A stretch of DNA of 64,000 nt, taken from assembly GCA_002794785.1 (NCBI GenBank), contig NBBA01000016.1, positions 744,001 to 808,000 of the forward strand. Direction: 5' to 3'. The notes under the pieces are model-generated. The model was not told where the DNA came from and made no database searches. It saw only the letters and a list, made by a program, of their open reading frames with translations. This document shows positions 23,301 through 35,854 of the stretch, piece by piece. The stretch's first letter is position 1. The number at the start of each line of letters is the position of its first letter. Origin of the DNA: Coniferiporia sulphurascens (lineage: Eukaryota > Basidiomycota > Agaricomycetes > Hymenochaetales > Hymenochaetaceae). A program made the translations under genes and the position numbers.

Positions 23301-23902
23301 AGTTTGTGCCTGATTTGATAGTGCTTCATAGGCACTGGTAGTGTGCCATAGCAAGCATGATATTTCATAGGTAGCACATATCCCATAGACTGAATGGCAC
23401 CATAGTTTACATAGTATGTTGGAATTCGGCAATCACCGGTTCAACCCGGGATTAAAGGACTATATAGTTTAGTGGATCTATTTACTTAACATGGTAGTTA
23501 TTTTCATTCTCAGACTCCCACGTTTATTTTCGTCCACAATGCATATAGCGACCTCACGTTCGATACACGAACGCTGAGCTTTTGTTAGAATTGAACATAG
23601 TACATGGTAGCACTGTAGCTACTTTTCGGTGCACGGAAATGCAGTTCCGGGAATTGCCGGAGCTGCTTACTCAAGGTGGACAACGACACGTGTCGTCATT
23701 TTGCCTTTTCTTTCTCAACCATGTCGTCCACAGCCCTTTGAAGGGCCACAAGTCTAGTGGTAGGTTCTTAAAAATTGTAGATTTACCCCACCAGGGCTCA
23801 AGAAAACAAACAAATTCCATTAGAACCGATGGGTCCCACTCAATGTTCTGTGAGCGATTCAGCTTAGTTCCAACTCGATTCATCTGACCAGCAATCACTC
23901 CC

Positions 23903-24215
23903 CATTGCCGGACCTATCCTCTCATTCGACCCCTACTCTCCCACTCCCCTTCCTCGCCGTATCATCGCAACTGGGGCCGCGACTAACTTCCCTTCTGTCG
24001 TCAATCTTCTCGGTGATGTTTTCAACGCACCAATCTTTATTCCTGGGACACAGCTTGATTCTGCTCACGCTGTCGTACCTACCGGACCAGGGGATGTTGG
24101 TGCAGGTCCATCTGCACAGTTTGCCGCCACGAACCACAACGTGCTCCGCACGGTGAGTGTGGGGCCGCAAATGCGCTGCCGGTGCCGCCATCGCATACAA
24201 AGATGAAGTACGTCG
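23903..24215 (+). pseudogene. xylulokinase-like FGGY kinase fragment
   Basis: Plus-strand translation reads LSFDPYSPTPLPRRIIATGA, then a stretch with NLLGDVFNAPIFIPGTQLDSA and later AATNHNVLRT up to a GTGAGT donor. This is the C-terminal FGGY-kinase pattern (RRI.ATGGA...LL.DVF.APV) found in D-xylulose kinases. Farther on, in another frame, GAAIAYK matches the following conserved piece of that family. No N-terminal kinase half is present in the neighbourhood, and the frame shifts after the donor, so it is a broken gene piece. It lies inside the candidate element at 23216-26009. Assignment rests on motif memory, without a search. Confidence 0.6.
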
Positions 24216-25184
24216 ATGGAACGCGACCGTTGGAAGCAGGGTGCAGGCTCAGGTTCGCATTCACCTGCACCTTACCTGAAACATCAACGCAGTGCAGGGC
24301 TTGGTGCCGACGTACTTGTGAAAGAAGAGGAAGAGGATGATGAGTTCGATACTGACACTGGCCAGGCGGGTAGTAGCACCGATGCACCGAGCATGGGCTA
24401 CGGCATGGAGGGCTACTCGTCTACTCCCATGCCCTCATCGATGCCCACCACCGTGTGTACGCACAGCAACAGGTTCATCTCTCGCAGCGTTAAGAGTTTG
24501 TTCGCTGATGTGCTCACGACTTATGAGTAGACAGGCGACTCCACTAACACGCTATCCCCCAGGTTGATGAGCGCGTGGAACAACTGCCGTCGCACATGTA
24601 CAAATGCAAATGCACGGAGGAAAGGAGGGGGAAGTCACAATTCACGTTAGCTCAAACTCCAACTTCAAGCAAAAAAAGAACTAACTAACAGACCTTGTAC
24701 AAAAGGTCCCGAGAGCCACTTCCCATCGACACGTGCCATCCTTCAACTGCGCCCAGGCGCCGTCCGTGAGCGTTCACCTGCAACTCACCGATCTATGCGA
24801 CAAGTGGTTTATACCCTGCTGTTGAGCCATATTGCAGGCCCGCAGCGAGTGTGGCACCGGAGATATCTAATGTCGTTGTCATCGACTGGGCAGAAACAGT
24901 GGTAGGGGCCGAGTCCGAGTCCGAGGACGGCGGTGCATGTGCGGCGACTTGTAGTACATTCAAGATGGGGAAGAGGAGGGATATCATGCCTGGGATCTTC
25001 TCAAGCGGGAACAGTCCACGAACTGGGTGCGTGTACCGGTGTAAGTCGTTTTGTCTTCATCTACATCTTCCACACTATCTGTCTCGCCAATTGTAAGTGT
25101 TGGAAGCGGGGGTGGCAGCTCACTGACAGCACTCACATCTCCGGACGCGCACCCTTACAACTCTGGTGCATCGCTGGGTGCTGT

Positions 25185-25385
25185 GACCCCGACAGACGGC
25201 GGTGCGGGCTGGACAATGAGCCAGGTCGCGCTTGCGTGGATCAACAAGAAGGTTTCAAGTCCGATTGTTGGTATGAGCTTGGTATGTGCATTTGTTCTAA
25301 CCTAGGTCTGGTAGAGGTGTCTGTATCCTTTGTTGCGTTTTGTAGCCAGAGCACCTCGAGTCTGCCATCGTCACAAACATCTTTT
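25185..25385 (+). pseudogene. aldo/keto reductase fragment
   Basis: Plus-strand translation contains GWTMSQVALAWINKKVSSPI followed by VGMS, the well-known C-terminal AKR segment. After a GTATGT donor and an acceptor near 25347 comes PEHLESAIVT, the expected continuation. The catalytic N-terminal barrel (Asp/Tyr/Lys/His) is absent nearby. It is therefore an isolated exon pair of a fungal aldo/keto reductase, inside the candidate element at 23216-26009 and on the same strand as the kinase fragment. Confidence 0.65.
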
Positions 25386-25689
25386 TAATGGGGCAATCCA
25401 TTTTCCCTTCCAAACACGCCTGTTGTGCAGGATACGGCAACATAACCTCAGGCGCTTGGTGGGCCGGACAAGATCGCTGCCCACCTGGGAACACCTGCGC
25501 ACGCATCTCTTACTGCGGTACATGCGCTTCGTATGCACGAAACGCAGCCGGAAGTCTGGAGGCATACAGGCACAGTGTTGACAATAGCAGGGCCGGCCAC
25601 ATGCATGAGTGCTGGCAACAGATGGCAAGTGGTAGTAAGTAAGTGATTTAATTGATAATTTGATATGCAAGCTAGTATAATATGTAAGC

Positions 25690-25990
25690 TATCAAGGCTA
25701 TAGTGAATACATGAGCTACGATGTGTGCTACATATGTGTGTCTATAAGCTACTATGTGTGTCTATGACCTGCTATATGTGTCTATGACCTGCTATGGGCT
25801 GCTATGGGCTACTACTATGAGCTTCTATGGGCTGCTATGAGCTGCTATGGATGCCTATGGAAGTTTTTGGATTTCTACATAGGTCTATGTAGATCATCAG
25901 CAATCTATGTAGCTCTATATACCTCGGACTTAACTATGTGCCTATGGGGACTATGGCTGTCTACATAGCACCCATAGGCACTCATAGTAA
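25690..25990. repeat. CTATG-rich tract, inverted relative to the CATAG tract at 23.2-23.4 kb
   Basis: Degenerate tandem words such as CTATGACCTG, CTATGGGCTG and CTATGAGCTG repeat through about 300 bp. Reverse-complemented they are the CATAG words of the left tract, so the two tracts form an inverted pair at the ends of the 23216-26009 segment. Confidence 0.75.
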
Positions 25991-26009
25991 ACCTCTTTTT
26001 TTCCTGATG

Positions 26010-27496
26010 TGGATAGTACTAGTACGACAAGCGACGTTTATATGAGGAAAGTAACAGTATTAGATCGGAACGTAAGCCCGACATGAAAGTCGTATCACAA
26101 GAAGTTGTCCGTCTATACAATTTCCTATTTGAATTTCAATGGAATCCTAGTAATCACAAACACAACTCACCAGACAGACGAAAATAGCTCTTCTCCAACT
26201 CCTTCCCTCCAACTCCTTATACTACGAGATTGAAGATTAGATCCGAGCATCGTCATGGCCAACGACGATGACGGCCCCCGCAAATCGACCGACCATAACG
26301 TCGACCTGATTATCGATTGCCTTGCTCTTCATGGCCGCCGCTTCCCTAGCCTCCACCTCAGCTTCGCGCCCGCACACGGGTCCGAGCACGAAGAGATTTG
26401 GACTCGGAGCAGCCTCCTTTAATATTGCGCTCTCAACGGGTGCGGGGACGCACTACGGTGTGCTTGGTGTACAGCGTGCGAGCTTGCGCATGGGGATCAA
26501 GGACCAAGGCGAGCTACTTCCGTCACGGTGTAAGTTCGAGCCCTTTCGGTTCGGTTTTTGTATCTGATTTAGTTTGTGCCTCAAGTCGGCCTTTAATTCC
26601 GGGACCGATGGCGTATGTCGCGCCCTCGTACGCTGAGTCGCTGACTAGTGGATGGGGCCAGGAAAACGACGTGGCGGGCGGCTCTCTCGGATTTTTGTGA
26701 TAACTCAGTCCTATTTCCCATTCACTCACGCACGAAGACGAATAGCTGGGATTTGCATAGCCCCATATGGCGGAAATTCGACCCTTACACATTTTGTTCA
26801 CGCCAAATCTTCGTTAGATGGCTACAGAGCGATAACATACTCTCGCAAGTCGTGATCATTCTCCTAGTTTCTTGCATTCGACCCGCCGCCTTTGTATTCA
26901 CATCTGCACGTACGGCGCAAAAAGAAACCATCTGACCTCGCGGTTTTTCTGGCCAGCGTCTTGAGCGAAAGCTTTCATTATTATTTTAACACCGACAAGG
27001 TCGATAGGTGCCTTCAGGCAGGGTCGAAACATTGGTACGTGCATCTGCGAATAGCCTATTGGAGCTGATCTCTTCATACCTCGCTCGCAGGATCTCTGTA
27101 GCAAGTATGAAGCCCTTTAGCACGTGCTCCCAGAGCCTGCGTCTAAATTTCGAGCCATCGAGAGCTCAAACTCATGCTAGGATCAGGATCCGACGTAGAC
27201 GATGTGGCTGCGGTATTCGCTTGAGCTGGCCCTGGATCTTAATGAGTATCAAACCCGTCTGTCTTTCCTTCCTGGTTCTTGGACACTTTCGCTGGGCTTA
27301 GCAACATCGCCCATCAGAGTATCAGGCTTCCCCGACAGCACAGCACCCAGGATTTCTACTACGATGACTATCTGCGGTTCCAACATCTTCGCACCTACCC
27401 GTGCCTCGTCGACGTCATGCCCCGATTCGTGCTACATTTCCGCCTCCATACTCATTCCGTGGGCTTACCCTACAGTGACTTTGTATTATTATATGG
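26010..27496. other. region without a confident gene; possible gene relics
   Basis: A 55-codon plus-strand frame at 26255-26422 starts MANDDDGPRKSTDHNVDLII and looks protein-like, but has no family match that I can name. Another frame at 27202-27555 is similarly isolated. Nothing links them by convincing splice sites. The array of membrane-protein units begins abruptly at about 27497. Confidence 0.35.
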
Positions 27497-27803
27497 AATC
27501 AACAGTCGGCGGTTGTCAAAATCGCGGTAAAACAGGCGTAAAACAAGCACAATAATATTATTTGTCGGACATTTCTCCAGATACGTCACGCTGGTCCCTT
27601 CGTCATATCCTTCTGCGATGAACACGGGGGCTTCATACCCCCCTCATAATCCCCGCCACAGGCATCGCAACCGACTCAACTCTGATCATTTGAGAATTCC
27701 AGGGCTTCCGACGTCTGTAGAAGGACGGTCCTCCTCGAAGGTTACTCTGCGTCTGCTCCCGACCTTAGACGTAGGATTAGACGCGTCGATGTTACGTGCT
27801 TCA

Positions 27804-30645
27804 TCACCTTCCTGCGCGGACATCTCGGAGGGCCCGGAAGGGGCGTTCGTGTTCTTCTTCCTGAGATGCGTTAGGCCTCCCAGAAGGGCTTGTCTCTTGC
27901 ATTTCGATTTCCTGAAGACCTCTGTCCAGATACTGAACCGTCTGGCTTGAACTCGGGCCAGGAATAGGGTTTGTCGTAGACGATGTGGCCGCGATAAGTT
28001 CTTTCGTCGACTCCAGGGTCGGATGAGTGTCAAAACTGCGATCGGCTTCCTCACCCGATCCCTCGGCAGCAAGGGCCACACTCTGATCGGGAGCGGTAGC
28101 ATCGAGAATTGTAATTCGTGGTTCCTGGAATGGCGCAGTGCTCTGGGACCCTGTTGCGATGGACTTTAGCACTTCCGGCTCCCCAGTATCTCCTTGGGAC
28201 TCTATGCCACTCTCCAGTCTGCTTAGCGTAGTCACCGTTTCGTCTGGATCATGTACATGCTCCATGTTGTTGGGCTCTTGGGTGGTACTGACCTCGCGCC
28301 GACGAAGCGCCAGCCGATCTGGCCAGTGGGTAATGGGCCACACAAAGACGGGGCGCGCAAACATCCATGCCTTTTTTATTTTCCCTTTAACCACTCCGAT
28401 CAGGCTCGAACTCGGGTCCGGGATGGCATTTCCTGTAGACGACGTGGCTGCGTTAGGCCTTGTCTCTGATTCCAACTCTCTTTCGTATTCCCGATCCTCC
28501 TCGAGTGCATGTTGAACGACGATGATATTCGCCTTGGTCCAGTCTTCGCCATCCGTCATATAAGCCACGACATCCCTGTCCTGCCGCGGCACCTTAAGCA
28601 GATACCAGCGTCTAAGACATGGCCTGAGTGATTTTCTAAATGCTTTCAAAAGGAAGCGACTAGTCGAGTTTGGGCTGTACAGGCACAAAGGTACGAAAAG
28701 CACGAGGGCGTGTGCGACGGTGAAGGACGCCGTCAGGGCCGACGTGATGGTGTGCTGCAGTACGCAGTGGAAGGGGTTGTATGCGATTTAGGACATACCC
28801 GAGTCAGAGCCATTGCGGACCACAAATGGAGGGTCAAAGAAAAAATGGGACAACAATCAGCGGACACATTCATCGACGGAGCAGGATATACACGCACTTG
28901 CGAGGACGAGATTGCAAAGAGACATAATCCGGCAGAAAATGCCGCAGATGCTACGGCAAGCGAGATCGTCGGTCCATACTCGATCCACAGCTTCACCCAG
29001 TTCGGCAATAACTGGCCCCATCGTATCCTGTGCACATAAACAAATGCAGAATGTCAGCTTCCCTTTTCACATGGAACGCGCGAAACGGATCAAGAGAGAA
29101 CTGACTTCTGGTACCACATGAGCCCAACAAGACTGTTCAGGCCGGACGCCGTGCTAAACACGAGCGCTACGAACCATAATGTATTGACTGCTACTCCGAG
29201 TGACGCACGCGGGCTCGTGTTATAAGCGTAAGAGAGTTGCAGTGTTGTTGCCGTGACAGCGGAGAAAAACGTTGCGGCAGTTAACATGTTATTGTAATCT
29301 ATGCTTAGAGCCTTCTCTCGCGCTTTCAGGAGTTCAGGGAGTGCTTAGAGTGGAGGAAGTGGTAAATTATATGGAGCAATAGGTAGTTTCAGATAGACTG
29401 CTGGTCTCCTTCTCTCACCTGACTCGAAAACTTCCGAAAGGCCATTGGTGACGTTGTCTATGTGTTTTTTGAGATCGAAATATAATGTAGGAGTTTCTTG
29501 TCTGTAATAATTGGAATTATCCGACCATCAAGTTTTGAATGTGAATACAGAAGGATCGTTCTGACATATATTCAACCCACACACCTAAGCTCTCTTGACG
29601 TTCCCGCTATAAAACAGCCAATGCGCGTCAATGAATGATTGGATCAGAATCCAAATTCTGCACTAACTTCGCAAAAACGAGATAGTTCGTGGAGCAGTGC
29701 TATGTGCTTATCTTTAATAAAACCCTCCCCGAGTTTTCTGAATGCTTCGACTAGCATGTTGCTTGCTCCTTCAAATAAGGGAAGCGCCCTTATCACATCG
29801 TCGAGTGTGACACCTATCATGAGTTCCAGAGAAGCCTGTGCGGTCACGGACACTCAAAAGAGCCTCAGACGTACCCCAGAGTAAAGTCAAGGCTGCTTCG
29901 TGTAGCTTTATAAGCGCATCCATCAACTGCGCGCCACCTTCAACAGCGCGGATCCTCTTCTCGATTTTCCTGAACTTGTCGATCTGCGGTAGCGAGCTTA
30001 GACATCATCACGTGAGCACCCCTTTGGTGACGTACTATGTTAAACAAGCCCCCGCAAGCCCTGGAAGCGCACGTGAGCTTTGTGTTGGCGAGGAGCTCTC
30101 TCTAGGGGCACTTACGTTTCTAACTCCTCCCCTGCAGGGATGTGTGTACAGAATTTAAGCGTTGCGCTCCTCTGGTGCATACAGCTGCAGCCCTTACAAA
30201 CAGATTACTCACGAGCCTGCCAATGCCGTATAACGGGTTCTCCGCAGAAATCAAGTTCTTCCAGATTTTCTAAAAAGCCTGAAGAAAACAATGGGCTCGA
30301 TAAAAACTGACATGACGGACCCCACTTGTATGGACCTCGTTCCGGCTCCTGAGCTGGTAATGGTGAGGCTAATTGTGGCCCCAAGTAATCAGTAATCAGC
30401 AAGGTTTCGTCGAGATGGCAGTCTAAACTTACGACCACTAGTGGGCATCTCGAGCCCGCTGACCAGCTTGGGAAGCACACGATACAGTATCCTGAGGAAT
30501 ATTTGCTCTTCATCTGTCAACTCGGACTGTTTTCTCCCGCTAACGTCCACTTTGCATGTCTGAAAATTGGGACGACGAGACGAGTCCAAGGAGGACACTC
30601 ACCGGGCTGCTCCGTGCGGCTTTGTTCTTTTCCTGCTTCACTCAT
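27804..30645 (-). CDS. array copy A: multi-pass membrane protein with hydrophilic tail, tail frameshifted
   Basis: Function unknown; part of an Agaricomycete membrane-protein family resembling DUF6535-type proteins (low certainty on the name). Starts MSEAGKEQSRTEQP; the next exon reads KQSELTDEEQIFLRILYRVL. The exon at about 29090-29330 has the paired hydrophobic segments MLTAATFFSAVTATTLQLSY and VNTLWFVALVFSTAS. About 28893-29035 has a third (ISLAVASAAFSAGLCLF), and the last exon (to about 28765) a fourth near VPLCLYSPN. The Ser/Thr/Pro/Glu-rich tail stops at 27804, where the other tail class continues. The continuation RRVTFEEDRPSTDVGSPGILK lies in another frame down to 27686, so a frameshift near 27850 trims about 40 residues. 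A TGA stands near 29530 where copies C, D and F have TGG, unless that stretch is intronic. Confidence 0.6.
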
Positions 30646-30779
30646 GGTGACTATGTATGCTGACGAAGAAACAAACTAGACTAAGCGAATGGAATACAGA
30701 GAGAGAGGCGTAAGGTGTGGGGTGTAGGGTAGGGGAAGAAAGAAAGCAGTGCGAGACCGAAAGAAGCGGGGTCCTACGC

Positions 30780-31860
30780 CGTTAAGTACCCGAAGGCTCA
30801 GCGCTTGTGCGCGGACAGCTGTCTGCTTCAATTCCTAAGTTCTTCCAAGCCTCTCTATCAAGTAACTGCGAGGCCTTAAACCGTGGTGAACACTGCATGC
30901 AACGTGGATGAGCGTTTAGAAAAATCCAAAAGAGGTAGTATGGGCACGCATAAGAAAGTCAAATCACGATCGGCGCCTGTGCAGATCATGCCGTGGTGCC
31001 GCCTGTTGATCATCAGTTGCCGATAAATTCTTCACCGCGCTCGGCAATTGCGGCATAGACCCGCTTTCGATGTCCGCGTCGGGATTTCTTATTTGGTTTA
31101 GGTTGACTAAGGGCGCTTCGGGTCTAGCCCAGGCCCGTGTTTCAGATTGGTGTTATTGGGAACGAGTCGCGGATCACCGCACCTGTATGCATTAAAATTA
31201 GCCCACTGGATATTAAGTCATCCTCCCGATAGCGACTTACGAGGAACCAATCAGATGACGCAGTAGCTGTCAAGTCCGAGACTCTGGCTAGAGTACAAGG
31301 AAACATCAATGATCTCCCCGATCCAAGTCCGCAACACTTACTTGTCTAAAAGCAGAGTCTCTCCGAGATCAAAAACCTGAAGGGGAGATGTAGAGAAAGT
31401 CACGGTAGCGGTACTGCGGTACTCAAGAGTCAAGTCTCGCTCTAGATATTTCGCGTACATTTTACCTCCACTTCATTGGGGACCTTCGTAATGAATATTA
31501 CATTGGAAACGTCAGATTCCTTTTCGATACGGCGTCCACGTAGGTCTTCATGTCGAAACCCTATGAGGGTGATTTAGAGATCTAGGAACCAAATAGATGA
31601 ACTAGCGGGGTGAGTTCGTATCATGAAACCCGTGTTTTACGGTGTGATTCGTATTGAATATCACATAGTAACGTCAATCAACAGTCAGCGATTGTCAAAA
31701 TCGACGTAAAACAGGCGTAAAACAAGCACAATAATATTATTTGCTGGACATTTCTCCAGAAACTGTACGTCGCGCTGGTCCCCTCACCATATCCTTCCGC
31801 AATGAACACGGGAGCTTCATGCCCCCTTCATAATCCCCACCTTCGCCCCCGCTCCCGCGT
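30780..31860. repeat. inter-unit spacer between copies A and B
   Basis: No gene. Strongly similar to 44640-45600 (from 'GGTCCTA.GC.GTTAAGTACC' onward), less so to the other spacers. It carries the blocks shared by all units: a 'GATACGGCGTCCACGTAGGTC' block near 31520 and an 'AATCAACAGTCAGCG' block near 31676, the latter about 200 bp downstream of each gene's stop. Confidence 0.7.
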
Positions 31861-31880
31861 CCTAATCCGCTCAACTCCGA

Positions 31881-34800
31881 TCATTTGAGACTTCCAGAGC
31901 TTCCGACGTCTGTAGTCGGACGGTCTCCCTCGAAGGTTACTCTGCGTTTGTGACCGACCTTCAAGTTGGACGCAGGATTAGACGCGTCGATGTTATATGC
32001 TTCAACGCCTTTTTGCGCGGAGATACTAAAGGGGTGTTTCTGTTCATCTTTCCGCGATGTGTCCGGCCTCCCAGAAGTACTTGCAGCTTGCCTCACGCCG
32101 CTCTCGAGGTCGTTATCCGGATTCGAAACCACCAAAGTCGATCCAGAGCCAGTAATAGGATCTGCAGTAGAGAATGTAGCCGCGGTAGGCTCCTTCGTCG
32201 ACTCTGGATTCGAAGGGGTGTCAGGACTGTACTCCAATTTTTTGCCTGGTCCATTCGTAGCGAGGGCTGTACCCTTGTCAGGTTCGTTAACACCAAGAGT
32301 TAACATCCGTGGCCCCTCGGATAGCACAATGTCCTGGTCCTCTATCACGATAGGTCCCTGCATACCTGGATTTCTAACGTCTCCCTGGGACTCGATGTCA
32401 CGCTCTATTTTGCTTAGCGTATCCACCTTATCTCCAGGTTCATGTGCCTGCTCCATGTTTCCGGATTCCTCGGTTGCATACCTGCGCGGAGAAAGCGTCA
32501 GCCAGTGGGTAACGAGCATGCAACGACAGAGCATGCAGTCAAGCGCACGAACATCAAAACCACTTTAGTATCCCCTTCAGCCCCTATTGGGCCCGAACCA
32601 AGACTAACATCTCCTGTAAGCGACGTGGCTGCGTTAGGCCTTGTCTCTGTTTCCGGCCTCCTTTCGCATGCTCGTCTCTCCTCAATGATGTATCGAGCTT
32701 TGATGACATCCGCCTTGGTCCAGTTTCTGTAACGCATACGTTCTCTCAAAAGATCCCTATCTTGTTGCGGTACTCTGCGCAGATACCACCATCTAAGACA
32801 GACCTCTCTAAAATATCTGAAGGACCTCGTAGAGGCTTTCAAGGACCTCGTAGAGGCTTTCAAGGACCTCGTAAAGGCTTTCAAGGACCTCGTAAAGGCT
32901 TTCAAAAGAAAGCGACTAATCGAGTTTGGGCTGTATAGGCACAGGGGTGCGAAGAGCGCGATGGCGTGCACAACGGTGAAGGACGCCGTTAGGGCCGAGG
33001 TGATGGTGTGCTAGAGCGCATTGTACGAGGTGTCGCGTGCAATTCAGAACACACCCGAGTCAGAGCCATCGCGGACCGCAAATGGAGGTCGAAGAAATGG
33101 GAAACAATCAGCGGATACATTCATCGACGGAGCAGGGTAGACACGCACTTGCGAAGACGAAAATGCAAAGAGGGACAACCCTGCAGAGAATGCCGCAGAT
33201 GCTACAGCAAGCGAGATCATCGGTCCATACTCGATCCACAACTTCACCCAGTTCGGCAATAATTGGTTTCGTCGTATCCTGCGTACAAAAGCAAAAATGC
33301 AAAACATCAGCTTCCCTTTCTACATGGAGCGCGCGAAACGAATTAAAAAATAACTGACTTCTGGTACCACGTGAGCCCGACAAGACTGTTGAGGCTGGAC
33401 GCCGTGCTAAACACGAGCGCTACGAACCATAATGTATTGACCGCGACTCCGAATGACACGTGTGGACTCGTGTTAAAGGTGTAGGAGAGCTGCAACGTCG
33501 TCGCAGTGACTGCGGAGAAGAATGTTGCAGCAGTCAACATATTATTGTAATCTATGCTTAGAGCCTTCTCTCGCGCTTTCAGGAACCCAGGGAGTTCTTA
33601 GAGAGGCGGATGTGGTAAGTTACGGAGAATTAGCTGGCTTCATACAAACAGCTAGACTTTTTTTCTCACCTGACTCGAAAACTTCTGACAAGCTCTTGGT
33701 GACGTAGTCTATGTGCTTTCCGAGATCGTGATGTGATGTAAACATTTTTCGTCTGCAATAATTAGGACTATTCAACCATCAAGTCTTTGGATGTGAAAAC
33801 AGAAGGATCGTTTGGACGCATATCCAACTCACTCATATGTTCGCACAACTTCTATCTAATAAGTCGGCCAATATGCGTCAATGAATGGTTGAACCAGAGT
33901 CCAAATTCTGCACTAACTCTGCAAAAACGAGACAGTTCGTGGAGCGGTGCGAGGTGCTTATCTTTAATAAAACCCTCCCCAAGGTTTTTGAATGCTCCGA
34001 CTAGCATGTTGCTTACTTTTTCCACTGGGCGAATAATCCCGGGTGTGTACGCTATCATGAGTTTCAGAGAAGCCGGTGTGGTCGTGGACACTCAAAAGAG
34101 CCTCAGACTTACTCCAGGCGGGAGTCCCGGCTACTTTTCTTAGCCTCACAAGCGCATCCATCAACCGCACGCCACCTTCAACAGCGTGGATCCTCTTCTC
34201 CACCTTTTCGAACTTGCTGATCTGCGGTAGCGAGCTTAGACACCATCACGTGAACACCCCTTTGGTGACGTACTGTACGATACAAGCCCCAGCAAGCCCT
34301 GGAAACGCACGTGAGGTTTGTGTTGGCGAGGAGCCCTCTCTAGGGGCACTTACCTATTTAACTCCTCCTCTGCAGGGATGCGTGTACAGAAGTTAAGCGC
34401 CACGCTCCTCGGGCGCATACAGTGCCAACAATCATAAACAGATTACTCACGAGCTTTGCGAAGCCGCTCTTCTTGGTCTCCGCCGGAATCAATACCATCC
34501 TGGGTTTCTGCGAGAGACGGTTGGCTCGATGACAACTGACGTGAGTTATAGCGAACCTTTCTTGTCTGGACTTGGTGCTGGCTCCTGAGCTGGTAATGGT
34601 GAGGCTAAGTGTGGCCCCAAGTAATCAGTAATCAGCATGGACCCATTGAGAGACTGACTGGGCTGTCTCAACTCACGACCACTAGTGGGCATCTCGAGCC
34701 CACTGACCAGCTTGGGAAGCACACGATACAGTGTCCTGAGGAAGTTTTGCTCTTCATCTGTCAATTCGGGTTGTTTGCGCGCGCTAACACCCACTTTGCG

Positions 34801-34889
34801 TGTCTGAATGTTGGGACAACAAGACGAGTCCAAGGAGGACACTCACCGGGCTGCTCTGTTGCACCTTGTGCTTTTCCTTCTTCACTCAT
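31881..34889 (-). pseudogene. array copy B: membrane protein gene with frameshifted tail exon
   Basis: Starts MSEEGKAQGATEQP. The next exon has KQPELTDEEQNFLRTLYRVL. Other recognisable exons: FEKVEKRIHAVEGGVRLMDA, LVGAFKNLGEGFIKDKHLAP (33964-34090), the hydrophobic pair at 33343-33600, and the third segment at about 33142-33290. The last exon begins near 33010. In it KAFTRSL is repeated four times by a 21-bp minisatellite. An 8-bp loss near 32520, seen by comparison with copy A, shifts the frame: upstream ends at 32498 and the rest of the tail runs to 31881 with the ending RRVTFEGDRPTTDVG. The protein would lose roughly 215 tail residues. An extra 49-bp candidate intron (34508-34556) is shared with C and F. 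Confidence 0.65.
32822..32905. repeat. 21-bp minisatellite, four units, inside the last exon of copy B
   Basis: Four head-to-tail copies of GGACCTCGTARAGGCTTTCAA on the plus strand; on the coding strand each adds KAFTRSL or KASTRSL. The other six copies have one unit or a variant at this place. Confidence 0.92.
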
Positions 34890-34894
34890 GGTGA

Positions 34895-35850
34895 CGATGT
34901 ATGCTGACGAAGAGCAAGATAGACTAATCAAGGAGAGTTACAGCGAGGGAGGCGTGGGTCGTGAAGCGGAGGGGCAGAAAGAAAGCAAGGAGACCGAAAG
35001 CATCGCCGTTTAGTACACACTTGGACATGCTGTTCGTGTGTGGTAGTTCACTGCCCGGTTCAACTTCCCGCGATACTGCAGGCCACACTACCAGGTGAGC
35101 ACAGGTCTGGAAACCGCATTGAAACAGCGTGTGCAGCGCGGGGAAGCGTTTAAATTTTTTCGAAGAGTTAGTATGGGTGCGTATATATTTCGCTAAGTTT
35201 CACGATCGGCGTCTACGCAGATCAAGCCCCAGTGCCACACATTGATCCGTTAGATCGCCGATATCTGCCGAAAGGCCTTCCCCGCGTTCGGCACCGGCGG
35301 CATAGACCTGCTTTCGATGTCCGCGCCGGGCTTTTCTTAGGTTGATTAAGGGCTTCCAGGTCTAACCCAAGCTCGTGTTTCAAATTGGTTTCACTGGGTA
35401 CAAGCTATGGGGCACTGCACCTGTATGAATCAAAATCAGCTCACTGGATACTAAGCCATCCTAGCGATAGTGACTTATGAGGAACCAATCTGATCATACT
35501 ACTGCGATACTCAAGCGTAAAATCTCGCTCCAGATCTTTTGCGTACATTTGACCCCCACTCCCCCGAAGACCCCCGTACTAATTCTTACACTGGAAACGT
35601 CAGTTTCCTTTCGATACGGCATCCACGTAGGTCTTCATGTCGAAACCCTAAGAGGAGGGAACTAACGGGCTGATTTTGTATCGTGAAATCCGTATTTTAC
35701 GGTGTGCTTCGTATTAAAATATTACACAGTAACGTCAATCAACAGTCAGCGATTGTCGAAATCGCGGTACTAAATCAACCACCATAACATTCGCCAGACA
35801 TTACTATAACGTGTTACGCCGGTCCCTCCCTCAACAATTGCGCTTCTAAT
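34895..35850. repeat. inter-unit spacer between copies B and C
   Basis: No gene. Shares long blocks with 48640-49500, 53390-54170 and 57150-57700, such as 'AACAGCGTGTGCAGCGCGGG' near 35126 and the 'AATCAACAGTCAGCGATTGT' block near 35738. This is the second spacer class, distinct from the one at 30780-31860. Confidence 0.7.
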
Positions 35851-35854
35851 CCAT

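Larger units (their letters stand above)
23216..26009. mobile_element. candidate gene-fragment-carrying transposable element
   Basis: The 12-bp sequence CATCAGGAAAAA at 23216-23227 recurs inverted at 25998-26009. Directly inside both ends are CATAG-rich tracts, in opposite orientation. Between them lie at least two unrelated host gene fragments (FGGY kinase and aldo/keto reductase), both on the plus strand and both broken. This resembles DNA transposons that capture gene pieces, such as CACTA-like or Pack-type elements with subterminal repeats. No transposase and no convincing target-site duplication were found, so superfamily is open. Two independently decayed pseudogenes in a low-complexity region are the alternative. 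Confidence 0.45.

Noticed and set aside
28138..28515. Plus-strand ORFs opposite the array tails (also 36161-36781, 46011-46511, 54500-55018, 58018-58464)
   Set aside because: They recur in several units only because they are antisense shadows of the conserved tail exons.
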